From positions 2,728,001 to 2,792,000 of the forward strand of contig NZ_AP028654.1 of NCBI RefSeq assembly GCF_033097505.1: 64,000 nucleotides of DNA, in the 5' to 3' direction. The first letter of the stretch is position 1; every line of letters starts with the position of its first letter. The stretch comes from Helicovermis profundi (GTDB taxonomy: Bacteria; Bacillota; Clostridia; Peptostreptococcales; Acidaminobacteraceae). The notes under the pieces are model-generated. The model was not told the origin of the DNA, searched no databases, and saw only the letters and a program-made list of their open reading frames with translations. Position numbers and translations under genes: made by a program. Positions 1 through 9,632 of the stretch are shown here, piece after piece.

Positions 1-234
1 CAATTTCATTTTTTTCTTAGTAATTTCAATATCATTTATATATATATTTCCCTTACTTGGCTTTAAAAGACCATTCAAATGCTGAATAAGAGTAGATTTT
101 CCTGATCCAGTATGACCTATTAATCCAACAAAATCTCCACTTTCAATTTTCAAAGAAATTTCATCTAAAGCATATGTTTCATAAGGACTACCTTTATCAT
201 ATATATAAGTCAAATTTTCTACGTTAATTGACAT
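1..234 (-). CDS. ecfA2: ECF transporter ATPase EcfA2 (partial, 3' end outside window)
   Basis: The N-terminal 78 residues of an ABC ATPase run off the left edge of the window. The frame opens [19 protein letters not shown] and carries a Walker A motif, GHTGSGKST, near residues 40-48. Its start lies 16 bp inside the end of the preceding ATPase gene, so the two are translationally coupled. In energy-coupling-factor vitamin and metal importers EcfA1 and EcfA2 form a heterodimer that drives EcfT and exchangeable S components. The pair next to the ribosomal cluster is classical for Firmicutes; ecfT would be expected just outside the window. Confidence 0.9.
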   Translation of the reverse strand, partial: MSINVENLTYIYDKGSPYETYALDEISLKIESGDFVGLIGHTGSGKSTLIQHLNGLLKPSKGNIYINDIEITKKKMKL

Positions 235-1058
235 AATTCTTCCACCATTTCGTTAACAGTTAAAATATCATCAGAAATATTAAAACCATTCTTATTTAGC
301 TCATATGCAAGCATTGTAACTTGCGGAACATCTAAACCCATCTTTCTTAGCTCTTCAACTTTTGAAAAAACTTCTTTGGGAGTGCCTTGAACTTTTATCT
401 TACCACTTTCCATAACAATTACCCTATCAGCATCCACTGCTTCATCCATAAAGTGTGTTATGTGTACTATTGTAATACCTTCATTTTTATTTAGTTCTTT
501 TACTGTTCTTATTACATCTTTTCTTCCTGAAGGATCAAGCATTGCTGTTGGTTCATCGAGTATTATACATTTTGGTTTCATTGCTAATATTCCAGCGATT
601 GCAACTCGTTGTTTTTGCCCTCCTGAAAGTAGATGCGGAGGTTTATCTTTGTATTCGTACATTCCAACTTTTTTTAGGGATTCATCAACGCGCTTACGAA
701 TTTCAGATGATTCAATTCCAAGATTTTCTGGACCAAATGCAACATCCTCCTCTACAATTGTAGCAACAATTTGATTATCTGGATTTTGAAAAACCATACC
801 TGCAGTTCTTCTTATTTCCCAAATGTTTTTATCGTCAAGTGTACTAAGATTATTTATTAAAATTTTTCCATCACTAGGTAAAATTATTCCATTAAATAGT
901 TTTGCCAAAGTCGATTTACCTGAACCATTATGACCAATTATTACTACAAATTCACCGTCATCAATATGAATATCCACACCATCTACTGCAAATTTAAATT
1001 CCGTGCTAACAACATTTTCTTCGCTATAGGAGTACTTAATATTTTCTGTTTTTATCAT
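219..1058 (-). CDS. ecfA1: ECF transporter ATPase EcfA1
   Basis: A 279-residue ABC ATPase of the CbiO/EcfA type. Visible motifs are Walker [10 protein letters not shown] (42-50), Q-loop around Q91, signature LSGGQKQR (144-151), Walker B CIILDE (164-169) and the switch histidine (H202). The C-terminal extension after residue 225 is typical of EcfA proteins. It would hydrolyse ATP at the cytoplasmic face to power uptake of vitamins or metal ions with EcfA2 and EcfT. The start ATG follows a GTGAGGT Shine-Dalgarno stretch. The gene has its own promoter and lies beyond the terminator of the ribosomal operon. Confidence 0.95.
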   Translation of the reverse strand: MIKTENIKYSYSEENVVSTEFKFAVDGVDIHIDDGEFVVIIGHNGSGKSTLAKLFNGIILPSDGKILINNLSTLDDKNIWEIRRTAGMVFQNPDNQIVATIVEEDVAFGPENLGIESSEIRKRVDESLKKVGMYEYKDKPPHLLSGGQKQRVAIAGILAMKPKCIILDEPTAMLDPSGRKDVIRTVKELNKNEGITIVHITHFMDEAVDADRVIVMESGKIKVQGTPKEVFSKVEELRKMGLDVPQVTMLAYELNKNGFNISDDILTVNEMVEELCQLT

Positions 1059-1102
1059 AATTACCTCACAAATTTCCTAGGAAATATCCTTTATACCTAC
1101 TC

Positions 1103-1131
1103 ATTATATCCCTTATTAAGTACACATACAA
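1103..1131 (-). promoter_or_regulatory. sigma-A promoter of ecfA1-ecfA2
   Basis: Reading the minus strand, TTGTAT (1126-1131) is followed after 17 bp by TATAAT (1103-1108). It sits about 50 bp upstream of ecfA1. A 14-bp perfect palindrome (1072-1085, TTTCCTAGGAAA core) lies in the resulting leader and could be an operator. Confidence 0.6.
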
Positions 1132-1191
1132 CAGTCATTCTATGTATTGTCAATCTATCATATTCAATATTTATTATTCAAATACATAATA

Positions 1192-1247
1192 AAAATGAAA
1201 CAAAATTCCATTGCAAGATCAACTTACAAGTAACTTTGTTTCATTTT
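1192..1247 (-). terminator. terminator of the S10-spc-alpha operon
   Basis: A perfect 13-bp inverted repeat (1192-1204 with 1235-1247) lies just downstream of rplQ. On the minus strand the stem closes into a T-rich run. The 30-nt loop is large, so efficiency is uncertain, but it is the only candidate before ecfA1. Confidence 0.55.
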
Positions 1248-1269
1248 AAAATTTAATAATTTTATAAAT

Positions 1270-1611
1270 TTATACTAATTCTAGTAGTGCCATAGGTGCA
1301 GCATCACCTTTACGAGGTCCAAGTTTATAGATTCTAGTATAACCACCGTTTCTATCTTGATACTTCGGAGCAATGTCAGTAAATAAAGATGCTACTACTG
1401 CTTCTTCAGTTACATATGCTAAAACTAAACGTCTTGAATGTAGATCTCCTCTTTTTGCAAGAGTAATCATTCTTTCAGCAGCTTTTTTAGTTTCTTTTGC
1501 TCTAGTTTCAGTTGTTTGAATTCGACCGTTCTTTAATAAGCTTGTAACCAGGTTTCTCATCATTAATTTTCTATGATCAGAAACACGACCTAATCTACGA
1601 TAACCAGCCAT
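1270..1611 (-). CDS. rplQ: 50S ribosomal protein L17
   Basis: 113 residues, the usual length of bacterial L17, with the family N-terminus [21 protein letters not shown] and the basic [14 protein letters not shown] segment. L17 binds 23S rRNA near the peptide exit tunnel. It is the last gene of the alpha operon, 20 bp after rpoA, with a strong GAAAGGAGGG ribosome-binding site. A terminator-like hairpin follows. Confidence 0.98.
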   Translation of the reverse strand: MAGYRRLGRVSDHRKLMMRNLVTSLLKNGRIQTTETRAKETKKAAERMITLAKRGDLHSRRLVLAYVTEEAVVASLFTDIAPKYQDRNGGYTRIYKLGPRKGDAAPMALLELV

Positions 1612-1631
1612 GTTGAAATCCCTCCTTTCGC

Positions 1632-2582
1632 TTATTCTTCTTCAGCTCTTAAGCCGAGGCTTAGATCTTCGAGTTTTTTCTTAACTTCCTCAAGAGATTT
1701 TTTTCCAAGATTTCTTACTTTCATCATTTCATCTTCATCTTTTTTAGCAAGTTCTTCAACTGTGTTGATACCTGCACGTTTTAAGCAATTATATGAACGA
1801 ACTGAAAGATCAAGTTCTTCAATTGTCATCTCAAGTACTTTTTCTTTTTTATCTTCTTCCTTTTCAACCATGATTTCAATACTATCAGCATTATCTGTCA
1901 TATCAATGAAAAGATTTAAATGTTCCGACATGATTTTTGCACCTATTGATGCAGCTTCATCAGGTTTTATTGATCCATCAGTCCATATTTCAAGTTCCAA
2001 TTTATCAAAATCTGAAGACTGTCCAACTCTAGTATTGCTAACTGCATAGTTAACTTTCTTAACAGGAGTAAAAATAGAATCAATAGGAATTATTCCAATT
2101 GGAAGTCCTTCTTCTTTATTCATATCTGAAGATACATAACCTCTACCTTTAGAAAGTGCAATCTCCATAATTAGAGAAGCATTTTCATCTAATGTTGCAA
2201 TATGAAGGTCTGTATCAAGTATTTCTACATCCGAATCAGCAATAATATCACCAGCAGTAACTTCTCCTGCTTCAGTAGCTTCAATTCGTAAAATTTTTGT
2301 CTCATCATCAGAATAGATTTTTGCACACAAATTCTTTAGATTAATAATAATATCTATTATATCTTCTTTTACACCAGGTACAGTTGAAAATTCGTGTAAC
2401 ACGTTTTCAACTTTAATCCACTTTACAGCAGTTCCTGGAAGAGAATTTAATAGTATTCTTCTTAAGCTATTTCCAAGTGTATGTCCATAACCTCTTTCTA
2501 ATGGTTCAACAACAAATTTTCCATATGTGTTATTTTCATTTAATTCAACACATTCTATATTAGGCTTTTCTATTTCTATCAC
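1632..2582 (-). CDS. rpoA: DNA-directed RNA polymerase subunit alpha
   Basis: 316 residues with a GTG start. The N-terminal domain (about 1-230) carries the assembly region [21 protein letters not shown], which dimerises and binds beta/beta'. An acidic linker rich in E and K (about 230-245) leads to the C-terminal domain with helix-hairpin-helix residues [20 protein letters not shown] and [15 protein letters not shown], used for UP-element and activator contacts. The position between rpsD and rplQ is the standard alpha operon arrangement. Confidence 0.98.
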   Translation of the reverse strand: MIEIEKPNIECVELNENNTYGKFVVEPLERGYGHTLGNSLRRILLNSLPGTAVKWIKVENVLHEFSTVPGVKEDIIDIIINLKNLCAKIYSDDETKILRIEATEAGEVTAGDIIADSDVEILDTDLHIATLDENASLIMEIALSKGRGYVSSDMNKEEGLPIGIIPIDSIFTPVKKVNYAVSNTRVGQSSDFDKLELEIWTDGSIKPDEAASIGAKIMSEHLNLFIDMTDNADSIEIMVEKEEDKKEKVLEMTIEELDLSVRSYNCLKRAGINTVEELAKKDEDEMMKVRNLGKKSLEEVKKKLEDLSLGLRAEEE

Positions 2583-2638
2583 TTAAGACCCTCCTTTTCA
2601 TAATTAGTGTTAACTTACGAGGGTAAAACACAAGTTGT

Positions 2639-3259
2639 TTACTTAGAGTAAAGCTCGATAATTAAATGCTCCTCGATTGGTAAATCAATATCTTCTCTTA
2701 GTGGTAATGCTTCAACTTTTCCAATAAGTTTTTCAAAGTCTGAGCTTACCCACTTTGGAGTAGTTTGAGCTTTTTCAGCTATTTCTTTAAATTTAGGAGA
2801 AGACTTACTCTTATCTCTTACCTCAACTACATCCCCAACTTTTAAAGTCATTGATGGAATATCAGCTTTTTTACCATTTAAATTAAAATGTCCATGGTTA
2901 ACAAGTTGTCTTGCTTCTTTTCTAGAAGTAGCAAATCCTAATCTATAAACAATATTATCAAATCTTAATTCTAAAAGTCTAAGGAAATTTTCACCTACTA
3001 TACCATTTTGGTTAGAAGCTTTTTCAAAAATTTCTCTAAATTGTCCTTCAATAAGACCATAATATCTTTTAACTTTTTGTTTTTCTCTTAATTGTGTACC
3101 GTATCCTGAAAGTTTAACACGTCTACTACCATGTTGTCCAGGGGCACTTTGTCTTCTATCTAATGCGCATTTATCTGAGTAACATCTATCGCCTTTAAGA
3201 TAAAGTTTTTGTCCTTCTCTTCTACAAAGTCTACAAGAAGGTCCTGTATATCTTGCCAT
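2639..3259 (-). CDS. rpsD: 30S ribosomal protein S4 (zinc-binding form)
   Basis: 206 residues. Four cysteines near the N-terminus (C9, C12, C26, C31) mark the zinc-binding C+ form of S4. The S4 RNA-binding fold follows, centred on [18 protein letters not shown] and [15 protein letters not shown] (about 90-130). S4 nucleates assembly of the 16S rRNA 5' domain and in many bacteria autoregulates the alpha operon. It lies between rpsK and rpoA, as in most Firmicutes with an alpha-operon S4. Confidence 0.98.
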   Translation of the reverse strand: MARYTGPSCRLCRREGQKLYLKGDRCYSDKCALDRRQSAPGQHGSRRVKLSGYGTQLREKQKVKRYYGLIEGQFREIFEKASNQNGIVGENFLRLLELRFDNIVYRLGFATSRKEARQLVNHGHFNLNGKKADIPSMTLKVGDVVEVRDKSKSSPKFKEIAEKAQTTPKWVSSDFEKLIGKVEALPLREDIDLPIEEHLIIELYSK

Positions 3260-3277
3260 ATTCTTCTACACCTCCTA

Positions 3278-3676
3278 TTATACTCTTCTTCTTTTTGGTG
3301 GTCTACAACCATTATGAGGAATTGGAGTAACATCTGTTATAGAGCTAATTTCTAATCCAGCAGCTTGTAATGATCTAATTGCAGATTCTCTACCAGCGCC
3401 TGGTCCTTTTACAAATACTTGTACTGACTTTAAACCGTGCTCCATACCGTTCTTAGCAGCTTGTTCTCCTGCCATTTGTGCAGCAAATGGAGTTGATTTT
3501 CTTGAACCTTTAAATCCAAGGCTTCCAGCACTTGACCAAGCAATTGAATTACCAGCCATATCAGTCAATGTTACAATTGTATTATTAAACGTAGACATGA
3601 TATGAGCTTGTCCACGCTCTATGTTTTTACGTTCACGTTTCTTCTTACGTGTTTTACGTACTTTTTTTGCTACCAT
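3278..3676 (-). CDS. rpsK: 30S ribosomal protein S11
   Basis: 132 residues with a strongly basic N-terminus ([19 protein letters not shown]), the core [20 protein letters not shown] and the C-terminal [15 protein letters not shown] typical of the family. S11 sits on the 30S platform and shapes the mRNA path near the E site. Spacing to rpsM (23 bp) and rpsD (18 bp) fits one polycistronic message. Confidence 0.98.
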   Translation of the reverse strand: MVAKKVRKTRKKKRERKNIERGQAHIMSTFNNTIVTLTDMAGNSIAWSSAGSLGFKGSRKSTPFAAQMAGEQAAKNGMEHGLKSVQVFVKGPGAGRESAIRSLQAAGLEISSITDVTPIPHNGCRPPKRRRV

Positions 3677-3699
3677 TGGTCACCCTCCTTTACAACTTA

Positions 3700-4068
3700 T
3701 TACTTTTTCTTACGACCCATAGTTCTCTTAGGACCTTTTCTTGTTCTAGCATTAGTTTTAGTTTTTTGTCCACGAACTGGTAAACCTTTTCTGTGTCTAA
3801 TTCCTCTATAGCAACCAATTTCTTGAAGTCTTTTAATATTAAGTGAAATTTCTCTTCTTAAATCTCCTTCAACAATATGATCAGCTTCGATAATACTTCT
3901 AAGTTTACTTGCTTCTTCTTCAGTCAGGTCTTTAATTCTTGTATCTTCATTTATTCCAGCTTTGTCTAAAATAGCTTTAGACATTGGTTTACCAATACCA
4001 TAGATATAAGTAAGTCCAATAACAGCTCTTTTTTCTCTAGGCAAATCAATACCAGCGATTCTTGCCAT
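3700..4068 (-). CDS. rpsM: 30S ribosomal protein S13
   Basis: 122 residues beginning [26 protein letters not shown], with the helix-two-turn-helix core and a basic C-terminal tail ([19 protein letters not shown]) that reaches toward the P-site tRNA. S13 lies in the 30S head and forms bridges to the large subunit. An 89-bp spacer with a small hairpin (4113-4146) separates it from rpmJ, longer than most gaps in this operon. Confidence 0.98.
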   Translation of the reverse strand: MARIAGIDLPREKRAVIGLTYIYGIGKPMSKAILDKAGINEDTRIKDLTEEEASKLRSIIEADHIVEGDLRREISLNIKRLQEIGCYRGIRHRKGLPVRGQKTKTNARTRKGPKRTMGRKKK

Positions 4069-4157
4069 TAACTACACCTCCTAATGAGCATTAAATATTT
4101 ATCTAAATAAATGGGTAAATAATGCTTTGCATTATCAGCCGCACCCAAATTAACAAA

Positions 4158-4271
4158 CTAACCCTGTCTTTGTTTGTGTTTAGGGTTTTCACAGATTATC
4201 ATAACTCTGCCTTTTCTTTTTATAACTTTACATTTTTCACACATCGGTTTAACTGATGGTCTAACTTTCAT
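4158..4271 (-). CDS. rpmJ: 50S ribosomal protein L36
   Basis: A 37-residue protein, [20 protein letters not shown] then [18 protein letters not shown]11, C14, C27 and H32 form the zinc ribbon of the C+ L36 type. It starts at ATG 4269-4271 behind a good AGGAGGT site. The infA-rpmJ-rpsM order is universal in Firmicutes. L36 binds 23S rRNA near the base of the L7/L12 stalk region. Confidence 0.97.
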   Translation of the reverse strand: MKVRPSVKPMCEKCKVIKRKGRVMIICENPKHKQRQG

Positions 4272-4285
4272 TGTTATACCTCCTA

Positions 4286-4504
4286 TCACTTACCACGCCA
4301 AGTAATTCTTCCTCGAGTTAAGTCGTATGGAGAAAGCTCAAGAGTAACCTTGTCGCCAGGTAATATTCTTATAAAATTCATTCTTAATTTCCCTGAAATA
4401 TGAGCAAGAACTATATGATCGTTTTCCAATTTAACTTTGAACGTTGCATTTGGTAGGGCTTCCACTACTGTACCTTGAACTTCTATAGAATCGTTCTTAG
4501 CCAT
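4286..4504 (-). CDS. infA: translation initiation factor IF-1
   Basis: 72 residues, the exact family length, forming one S1/OB fold: [20 protein letters not shown] at the start and the RGRITWRGK end. IF-1 occupies the 30S A site during initiation and strengthens IF-2 and IF-3 action. It lies between the KOW protein gene and rpmJ. Confidence 0.98.
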   Translation of the reverse strand: MAKNDSIEVQGTVVEALPNATFKVKLENDHIVLAHISGKLRMNFIRILPGDKVTLELSPYDLTRGRITWRGK

Positions 4505-4519
4505 GTAAAAACCTCCCTC

Positions 4520-4804
4520 CTATATATTAGTTACACCTATTTTTTCGATTTCTTTTCGAATCATTAAGTTAGTAACTTTCTTACCTTCTTTTAACTTTTT
4601 TACTATGTCTATGCTAATAAAATCTAATTTACTAACATGCTTAACCTTTTTCTTTTTTGGCGATTCAATTTTTCTTAAATCCCCATCTACTAATAATAAA
4701 TAATCAACACCTATTTTGTCAATAGTAATAAAAACTTTTTCTTTGTCTCTACCAGCTATTGCTCTTACGAATTGCCCAATTTCAATATCTTTGGCCATTT
4801 TCAC
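4520..4804 (-). CDS. KOW-domain RNA-binding protein (L14e/L27e-like)
   Basis: 94 residues. The N-terminal half (IEIGQFVRAIAGRDKEKVFITIDK) is a KOW-type fold like archaeal L14e; the C-terminal half is lysine-rich. A protein of this type between map and infA is a hallmark of Clostridia and probably binds RNA or the ribosome, though its exact role is not established. The start is GTG at 4802-4804, seven bases after GAGG. An ATG two codons later (4796-4798) is possible but has poor spacing. Confidence 0.9.
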   Translation of the reverse strand: MKMAKDIEIGQFVRAIAGRDKEKVFITIDKIGVDYLLLVDGDLRKIESPKKKKVKHVSKLDFISIDIVKKLKEGKKVTNLMIRKEIEKIGVTNI

Positions 4805-4818
4805 ACTTTCACCTCTTT

Positions 4819-5568
4819 TTATAAACTTGTTAATAGAACAGGTTCATCATCAGTAATTGCTAAAGTATGTTCATAATGAGCTGATAAGCTACCATCCGCA
4901 GTAACAACTGTCCAATCATTATCTAAAATTTCAACACTATATGTTCCTATATTAACCATAGGTTCAATGGCAAGTACCATTCCTTTTGCAAGTCTTGGAC
5001 CTCTACCAGGTCTACCGAAGTTTGGAATTTGTGGATCTTCATGAAGTCCAGTTCCTACTCCATGTCCAACAAAATCTCTTACTACTGAATAACCTTTTGA
5101 TTCAACGTATTGCTGAATTCTATGAGATACATCTGAGAGTCTATTTCCTACAGTGCAAAGTTTTAAACCTTCATAAAAACTTTGTTTTGTTGCTTCTATT
5201 AAAGCTAAAGCTTCATTTGAAACATTTCCAACAGGAAAAGTCTTAGCAGAGTCACCATAATATCCATTAATAAGCGAGCCAATATCTACACTTATAATAT
5301 CTCCATCTTTTAGTATTCTACTCTTTGAAGGTATTCCATGCACTACTTCATCATTAATTGATGCGCAAATAGTTCCTGGAAAACCTCCATAACCTTTAAA
5401 AGCAGGCAAGGCATTATATTTTCTAATTGTTGCTTCAGCAATACTATCAAGCTCAAAGGTACTTATACCTGGCTTTACTTTATCTCTGACTACTTCATGA
5501 GTATATGCAACAATTTTACCAGCTTCTCTTAAAAGTTTTATTTCATTTTCAGATTTTAGAATAATCAT
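4819..5568 (-). CDS. map: methionine aminopeptidase, type I
   Basis: 249 residues, the short type Ia form without an N-terminal extension. The five metal ligands are all present: D95 and D106 (SVDIGS, YYGDSAKT), H169 (GHGVGTGLHEDP), E202 (AIEPM) and E233 (YEHT). It removes the initiator methionine from nascent proteins. The gene starts directly after the adk stop codon, indicating translational coupling, and precedes the KOW protein gene. Confidence 0.98.
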   Translation of the reverse strand: MIILKSENEIKLLREAGKIVAYTHEVVRDKVKPGISTFELDSIAEATIRKYNALPAFKGYGGFPGTICASINDEVVHGIPSKSRILKDGDIISVDIGSLINGYYGDSAKTFPVGNVSNEALALIEATKQSFYEGLKLCTVGNRLSDVSHRIQQYVESKGYSVVRDFVGHGVGTGLHEDPQIPNFGRPGRGPRLAKGMVLAIEPMVNIGTYSVEILDNDWTVVTADGSLSAHYEHTLAITDDEPVLLTSL

Positions 5569-6213
5569 TTACTCACCAATCTCTTTTTTAATATCATCAA
5601 ATACTTTTGAAATTTCTTGCTCTCCATCAATATTTAAAATAATATTTTTCTTAGTATAATAATCAACTAAAGGCATTGTCTCGTCTTCATATACTCTAAT
5701 TCTATTTTTTACGGTTTCTTCAACGTCATCAGGTCTTTGTTTAAGCGTATCACCACATACATCACATATTCCTTCAACCTTTGAAGGGTTGAATTTAATG
5801 TGGTAAGTAGCACCGCATTTCTTACAAATTCTTCTGCCTACTGCTCTTTCAACCAAAATACTAGAATCTACAACTACATTTATTACATTTGTCAATGCTA
5901 TATTGTTTTTAGTTAATACGTCATCTAAAGCCTTTGCTTGTACAATAGTTCTAGGAAAACCATCTAAAAGAAAACCATTCTTTGTATCTTCCCAAGAAAG
6001 TCTGTCTTCAACTAACGCGACAACAAGACTATCAGGAACTAATTCGCCTTTATTCATATAATCCATAGCTTTTTTTCCAAGCTCAGTGCCCTCTTTAATA
6101 TTTTTTCTAAAAATATCCCCTGTTGAAATATGCGGAATAGAATACTCATTAACAAGATTCGCTGCTTGAGTACCCTTTCCAGCACCAGGAGGGCCTAATA
6201 AAATTAATCTCAT
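5569..6213 (-). CDS. adk: adenylate kinase (zinc-lid form)
   Basis: 214 residues from ATG 6211-6213 (MRLILLGPPGAGKGTQ). Longer in-frame starts at 6222 (ATG) and 6231 (GTG) exist, but CCGGAG sits nine bases before the chosen ATG, where the longer frames would read it as codons, and the family begins at this methionine. P-loop GPPGAGKGT is at 7-15. The LID holds C130, C133, C150 and C153, a zinc-binding lid common in Gram-positives. It interconverts ATP, ADP and AMP. The gap to secY is 20 bp. Confidence 0.96.
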   Translation of the reverse strand: MRLILLGPPGAGKGTQAANLVNEYSIPHISTGDIFRKNIKEGTELGKKAMDYMNKGELVPDSLVVALVEDRLSWEDTKNGFLLDGFPRTIVQAKALDDVLTKNNIALTNVINVVVDSSILVERAVGRRICKKCGATYHIKFNPSKVEGICDVCGDTLKQRPDDVEETVKNRIRVYEDETMPLVDYYTKKNIILNIDGEQEISKVFDDIKKEIGE

Positions 6214-6233
6214 TTTTATCATCTCCGGCACAA

Positions 6234-7499
6234 TTATTTTAAAAATCCTTGATAATGTCTCATAACCATTTGTGCTTCTATTTGCTTAACTGTTTCAAGA
6301 GAAACACCAACTGCAATCAGAAGTGACGTTCCACCAAATCTTATTTGCATATCACTAAAAATTAGTAACACATTTGGTAAAACAGCAATAATAGCTAAGA
6401 AAACAGCACCTGCTAAAGTAATTCTTGATAGTGTTCTTTGTAAATACTCTGATGTTGGTTTACCAGGTCTAATTCCTGGAACAAATCCACCATTTTGCTT
6501 CATATTAGTAGCAACTTCAACTGGGTTGAAAGTTACAGAAGTATAGAAGTAAGTAAAGAACAATATCAAAATAGCATAAAGTGTATTATAAAGGAAAGAT
6601 CTACTACTCATATAAGTCTTTAACCAAATTGATATTCCTGCATTTGGCCAAAATTGAGCTATTGTAAGTGGAAACATTAGTATTGAAATAGCAAATATTA
6701 CTGGAATAACTCCCGCTTGATTTACTTTTAGTGGAATATGACTACTCTGTCCACCATACATTTTTCTACCTACTACTCTTTTAGCATATTGTACAGGAAC
6801 TTTTCTTGTACCTTGTTGGATAAATATTACTCCAGCAATAACTAAAATTGCAATTACGGCAAAGAATAAAATATTAATTACTCCTATTTCGCCAGCTTTT
6901 AATCTTGTTATTGTATTAATCGTACCACCAGGAACTCTTGAAATAATTCCGGCGAAGATAAATAGTGATATTCCATTACCAATACCATTTTCAGTAATTT
7001 TCTCACCTAGATACATTAAAAATGCAGTTCCTGCAGTTAATGTTACTACTGATACAAATACTGAAACTCCGTTGTAAGTAATGAATGCATTTCTAAACAA
7101 TCCTACGCTCATTCCGAATGCTTGAATTAATGCAAGCACTACAGTTCCATATCTCGTATACTGTGTTAATTTCTTTTTACCCTCAGGTCCTTCTTTAGAA
7201 AGTGCTTCTAAAGCAGGAAAAGCTATCGTAAGAAGATTTACTATAATTGAAGAAGTAATATAAGGTGTAATACCAAGCGCAAAAATCGTAAAATTCTTAA
7301 ACGCACCACCTGACATCATATTAAACATTCCTAGCAAACCATCATTACTACTTGAAAATAATTGTCCAAGTTTAACTTTATCTATTCCTGGAACTGGTAT
7401 TGCAGCACCAAGTCTAAAGATTACTATCATTAACATTGTATATAATATCTTTTTTCTTAAATCTGGTATCTTCCAAGCATTTCTCAGTGTAGAAAACAA
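6234..7499 (-). CDS. secY: protein translocase subunit SecY
   Basis: 421 residues with ten predicted membrane segments, starting MFSTLRNAWKIPDLRKKILY. Family landmarks are the plug-region sequence near GMFNMMSGGAFKNFTIFALGITPYI, the cytoplasmic loop RKVPVQYAKR and the C-terminal RHYQGFLK. SecY forms the protein-conducting channel of the membrane with SecE (encoded at 35518-35721) and SecG. The location between rplO and adk is the standard spc arrangement. Confidence 0.98.
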   Translation of the reverse strand: MFSTLRNAWKIPDLRKKILYTMLMIVIFRLGAAIPVPGIDKVKLGQLFSSSNDGLLGMFNMMSGGAFKNFTIFALGITPYITSSIIVNLLTIAFPALEALSKEGPEGKKKLTQYTRYGTVVLALIQAFGMSVGLFRNAFITYNGVSVFVSVVTLTAGTAFLMYLGEKITENGIGNGISLFIFAGIISRVPGGTINTITRLKAGEIGVINILFFAVIAILVIAGVIFIQQGTRKVPVQYAKRVVGRKMYGGQSSHIPLKVNQAGVIPVIFAISILMFPLTIAQFWPNAGISIWLKTYMSSRSFLYNTLYAILILFFTYFYTSVTFNPVEVATNMKQNGGFVPGIRPGKPTSEYLQRTLSRITLAGAVFLAIIAVLPNVLLIFSDMQIRFGGTSLLIAVGVSLETVKQIEAQMVMRHYQGFLK

Positions 7500-7500
7500 A

Positions 7501-7941
7501 CTATATCACCTCTGCCTTTCCTCCAGCAGCTTCAATTTTCTCTAAAGCCGATTTTGTAAATTTATTAGCTTTTACAGTTAACTTTGTTGTTAGATCTCCA
7601 TTTCCTAAAATTTTAACTCCGTCTTTAACATTTTTTATAAGACCTTGTTCAATTAGGAATACTGGATTAATTTCAGTACCATCTTCGAAGCTATTTAACA
7701 TATCTACATTAACAATAGCCCATTCTTTTTTATTTCTACTAGTGAATCCACGTTTAGGAATTCTTCTAAATAAAGGCATTTGTCCACCTTCAAAACCAGG
7801 TCTAACTCCACCGCCTGAACGAGAATTTTGTCCATTCATACCACGGCCAGCTGTTGTTCCTGTTCCTGAACCAGTACCTCTACCAAGTCTTTTTCTATCC
7901 TTTACCGCACCCTTAGCAGGTTTTAATTCATGTAGCTTCAT
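7501..7941 (-). CDS. rplO: 50S ribosomal protein L15
   Basis: 146 residues. It begins [20 protein letters not shown] and has the long glycine/arginine-rich extension [20 protein letters not shown] that threads into 23S rRNA, then a globular domain ending in the [17 protein letters not shown] helix. L15 is a late assembly protein of the large subunit. It ends one base before secY. Confidence 0.98.
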   Translation of the reverse strand: MKLHELKPAKGAVKDRKRLGRGTGSGTGTTAGRGMNGQNSRSGGGVRPGFEGGQMPLFRRIPKRGFTSRNKKEWAIVNVDMLNSFEDGTEINPVFLIEQGLIKNVKDGVKILGNGDLTTKLTVKANKFTKSALEKIEAAGGKAEVI

Positions 7942-7959
7942 TTTGACACCTCCTTCGTT

Positions 7960-8136
7960 TTACGCTTCAACAATTTTAACTAAGTGACTAACTTGTTGAA
8001 CCATACCTCTCATTTGAGGGTTATCTTGCTTTACTAATGTTTGTCCAACTTTTTTTAATCCCAAAGCTTCAATAGTTTTTCTATGCTTTGGTTTAGCCCC
8101 AATAGGACTCTTAACTAATTTCACGTTTATAGTCAA
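7960..8136 (-). CDS. rpmD: 50S ribosomal protein L30
   Basis: 58 residues if started at TTG 8134-8136 (TINVKLVKSPIGAKPKHRKT). The frame is open back to a GTG at 8143-8145, but that codon overlaps the AGGGGG Shine-Dalgarno sequence, whereas TTG lies about nine bases after it and gives the normal family length. L30 contacts 5S-proximal 23S rRNA. It is followed by rplO, 18 bp away. Confidence 0.93.
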   Translation of the reverse strand: MTINVKLVKSPIGAKPKHRKTIEALGLKKVGQTLVKQDNPQMRGMVQQVSHLVKIVEA

Positions 8137-8148
8137 AGTCAGCACCCC

Positions 8149-8655
8149 CTAACCTAATATTTCTTCTACAGTTTTGCCTCTTAATTTGGCAACACTCTCA
8201 GCAGTTTTCATACTTGTTAAACCACTAAGTGTTGCATTAACCACATTTCTAGGGTTATTAGAGCCAAGAGACTTAGCTCTTACATCTTTTATTCCTGCAA
8301 GTTCAAGAACTGCACGAACTGGTCCACCCGCAATAACTCCAGTACCTTTTTGAGCAGGCATTATTAAAACAGAACCAGCTCCAAAATGTCCTTTAATTGC
8401 ATGAGGTACAGTTGTGTTTACTCTTGAAACATATATTAATCTTTTCTTTGCATCTTCGATTGCTTTTCTAATAGCTTCTGGAACTTCTTGTGCTTTTCCA
8501 GTTCCAACACCTACGTGACCATTTTCGTCACCAACAACAACTAAAGCACTGAATCTAAAAGTTCTACCACCTTTTACAACCTTAGTTACACGGTTAATAT
8601 TGATAACATTTTCTTTCAATTCAAGCTTACTTGCATCTATTAACAGACGGTTCAT
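8149..8655 (-). CDS. rpsE: 30S ribosomal protein S5
   Basis: 168 residues. The N-terminal double-stranded-RNA-like domain contains [20 protein letters not shown]; the C-terminal domain includes the [19 protein letters not shown] segment. S5 guards decoding accuracy and mRNA entry with S3 and S4. The spectinomycin loop (KVVKGGR) looks unmodified. Confidence 0.98.
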   Translation of the reverse strand: MNRLLIDASKLELKENVININRVTKVVKGGRTFRFSALVVVGDENGHVGVGTGKAQEVPEAIRKAIEDAKKRLIYVSRVNTTVPHAIKGHFGAGSVLIMPAQKGTGVIAGGPVRAVLELAGIKDVRAKSLGSNNPRNVVNATLSGLTSMKTAESVAKLRGKTVEEILG

Positions 8656-8672
8656 CTACTTACCTCCCTTAA

Positions 8673-9041
8673 CTAGAATTTTAGTCCAGCTTCTCTTGCT
8701 GCATCACCTAGTTCTTTTACTCTACCGTGATATTCATATCCCGCTCTATCAAAAACAACTGTGTCAATTCCTTTTTCAATTGCTTTTTTAGCAACTAATT
8801 CACCAACAGCTTTCGCTGCAGCTTTATTGCCAGTGTTTTTAAAGTTCTCTTTAATCTCTTTATCAAGTGTAGATGCCGAAACTAATGTTACGCCATTTAC
8901 ATCATCTATGATTTGTGCATACATATTAGTTAAACTTCTATATACATTTAATCTAGGACGTTTAGGAGAACCAGAAACTTTTTTACGTACTCTTAGCTGA
9001 CGTACTTTACGCGTGCTATTTTTACTTTTTTTACTAATCAT
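8673..9041 (-). CDS. rplR: 50S ribosomal protein L18
   Basis: 122 residues with a basic N-terminal arm ([20 protein letters not shown]) followed by the conserved [19 protein letters not shown] core and C-terminal [27 protein letters not shown]18 binds 5S rRNA and carries it into the central protuberance with L5. It lies between rplF and rpsE. Confidence 0.98.
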   Translation of the reverse strand: MISKKSKNSTRKVRQLRVRKKVSGSPKRPRLNVYRSLTNMYAQIIDDVNGVTLVSASTLDKEIKENFKNTGNKAAAKAVGELVAKKAIEKGIDTVVFDRAGYEYHGRVKELGDAAREAGLKF

Positions 9042-9062
9042 ACTGTAGTCACTCCCTTCCTA

Positions 9063-9602
9063 TTATTTACCTGTTTTTCCTTCTTTTCTTCTTACATACT
9101 CATCAACATATCTAATTCCTTTACCTTTATAAGGCTCTGGTTTTCTCCATTGTCTGATTTTAGCAGCATAGTTACCAACATTTTGCTTATTGATACCTTT
9201 TACTGTTATTTCAGTATTAGTAGGAACTTCTACAGTTATTCCTTCTGGATCTTCCATTTGAACTGGATGTGAGAATCCTAAAGTAAGATCTAACACTTTA
9301 CCTTTTTTAGCAGCTCTATAACCAACACCAATGATTTTAAGTTTCTTTTCGTATCCTTTTGTAACACCTATAACCATATTATCAATTAAAGTTCTACTTA
9401 AACCATGTAATGATCTATTTCTTTTGTTATCGTTGGGTCTTTCAACAGTAAGTGTTTCACCATCAATAACAATTTTCATATTCATATCAATTTTTTCGCT
9501 TAATTCTCCAAGCGGTCCTTTTACTGCAACAAGATTTTCATCGCTTACAGTAACTGTAACGCCCGAAGGTATAGTAATTGGTGCTCTACCAATTCTAGAC
9601 AT
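9063..9602 (-). CDS. rplF: 50S ribosomal protein L6
   Basis: 179 residues made of two repeated alpha/beta domains. The start is [17 protein letters not shown] and the C-terminal signature is [21 protein letters not shown]6 binds the sarcin-ricin region and helps elongation factors act at the GTPase centre. A 30-bp gap separates it from rpsH. Confidence 0.98.
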   Translation of the reverse strand: MSRIGRAPITIPSGVTVTVSDENLVAVKGPLGELSEKIDMNMKIVIDGETLTVERPNDNKRNRSLHGLSRTLIDNMVIGVTKGYEKKLKIIGVGYRAAKKGKVLDLTLGFSHPVQMEDPEGITVEVPTNTEITVKGINKQNVGNYAAKIRQWRKPEPYKGKGIRYVDEYVRRKEGKTGK

Positions 9603-9632
9603 TATTACACCTCCTATTACCGTAAATAATTT

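Noticed and set aside
460..774. Plus-strand open frames antisense to ecfA1, and many similar frames elsewhere
   Set aside because: They are shadows of conserved minus-strand genes, lack Shine-Dalgarno sites and show no family resemblance.
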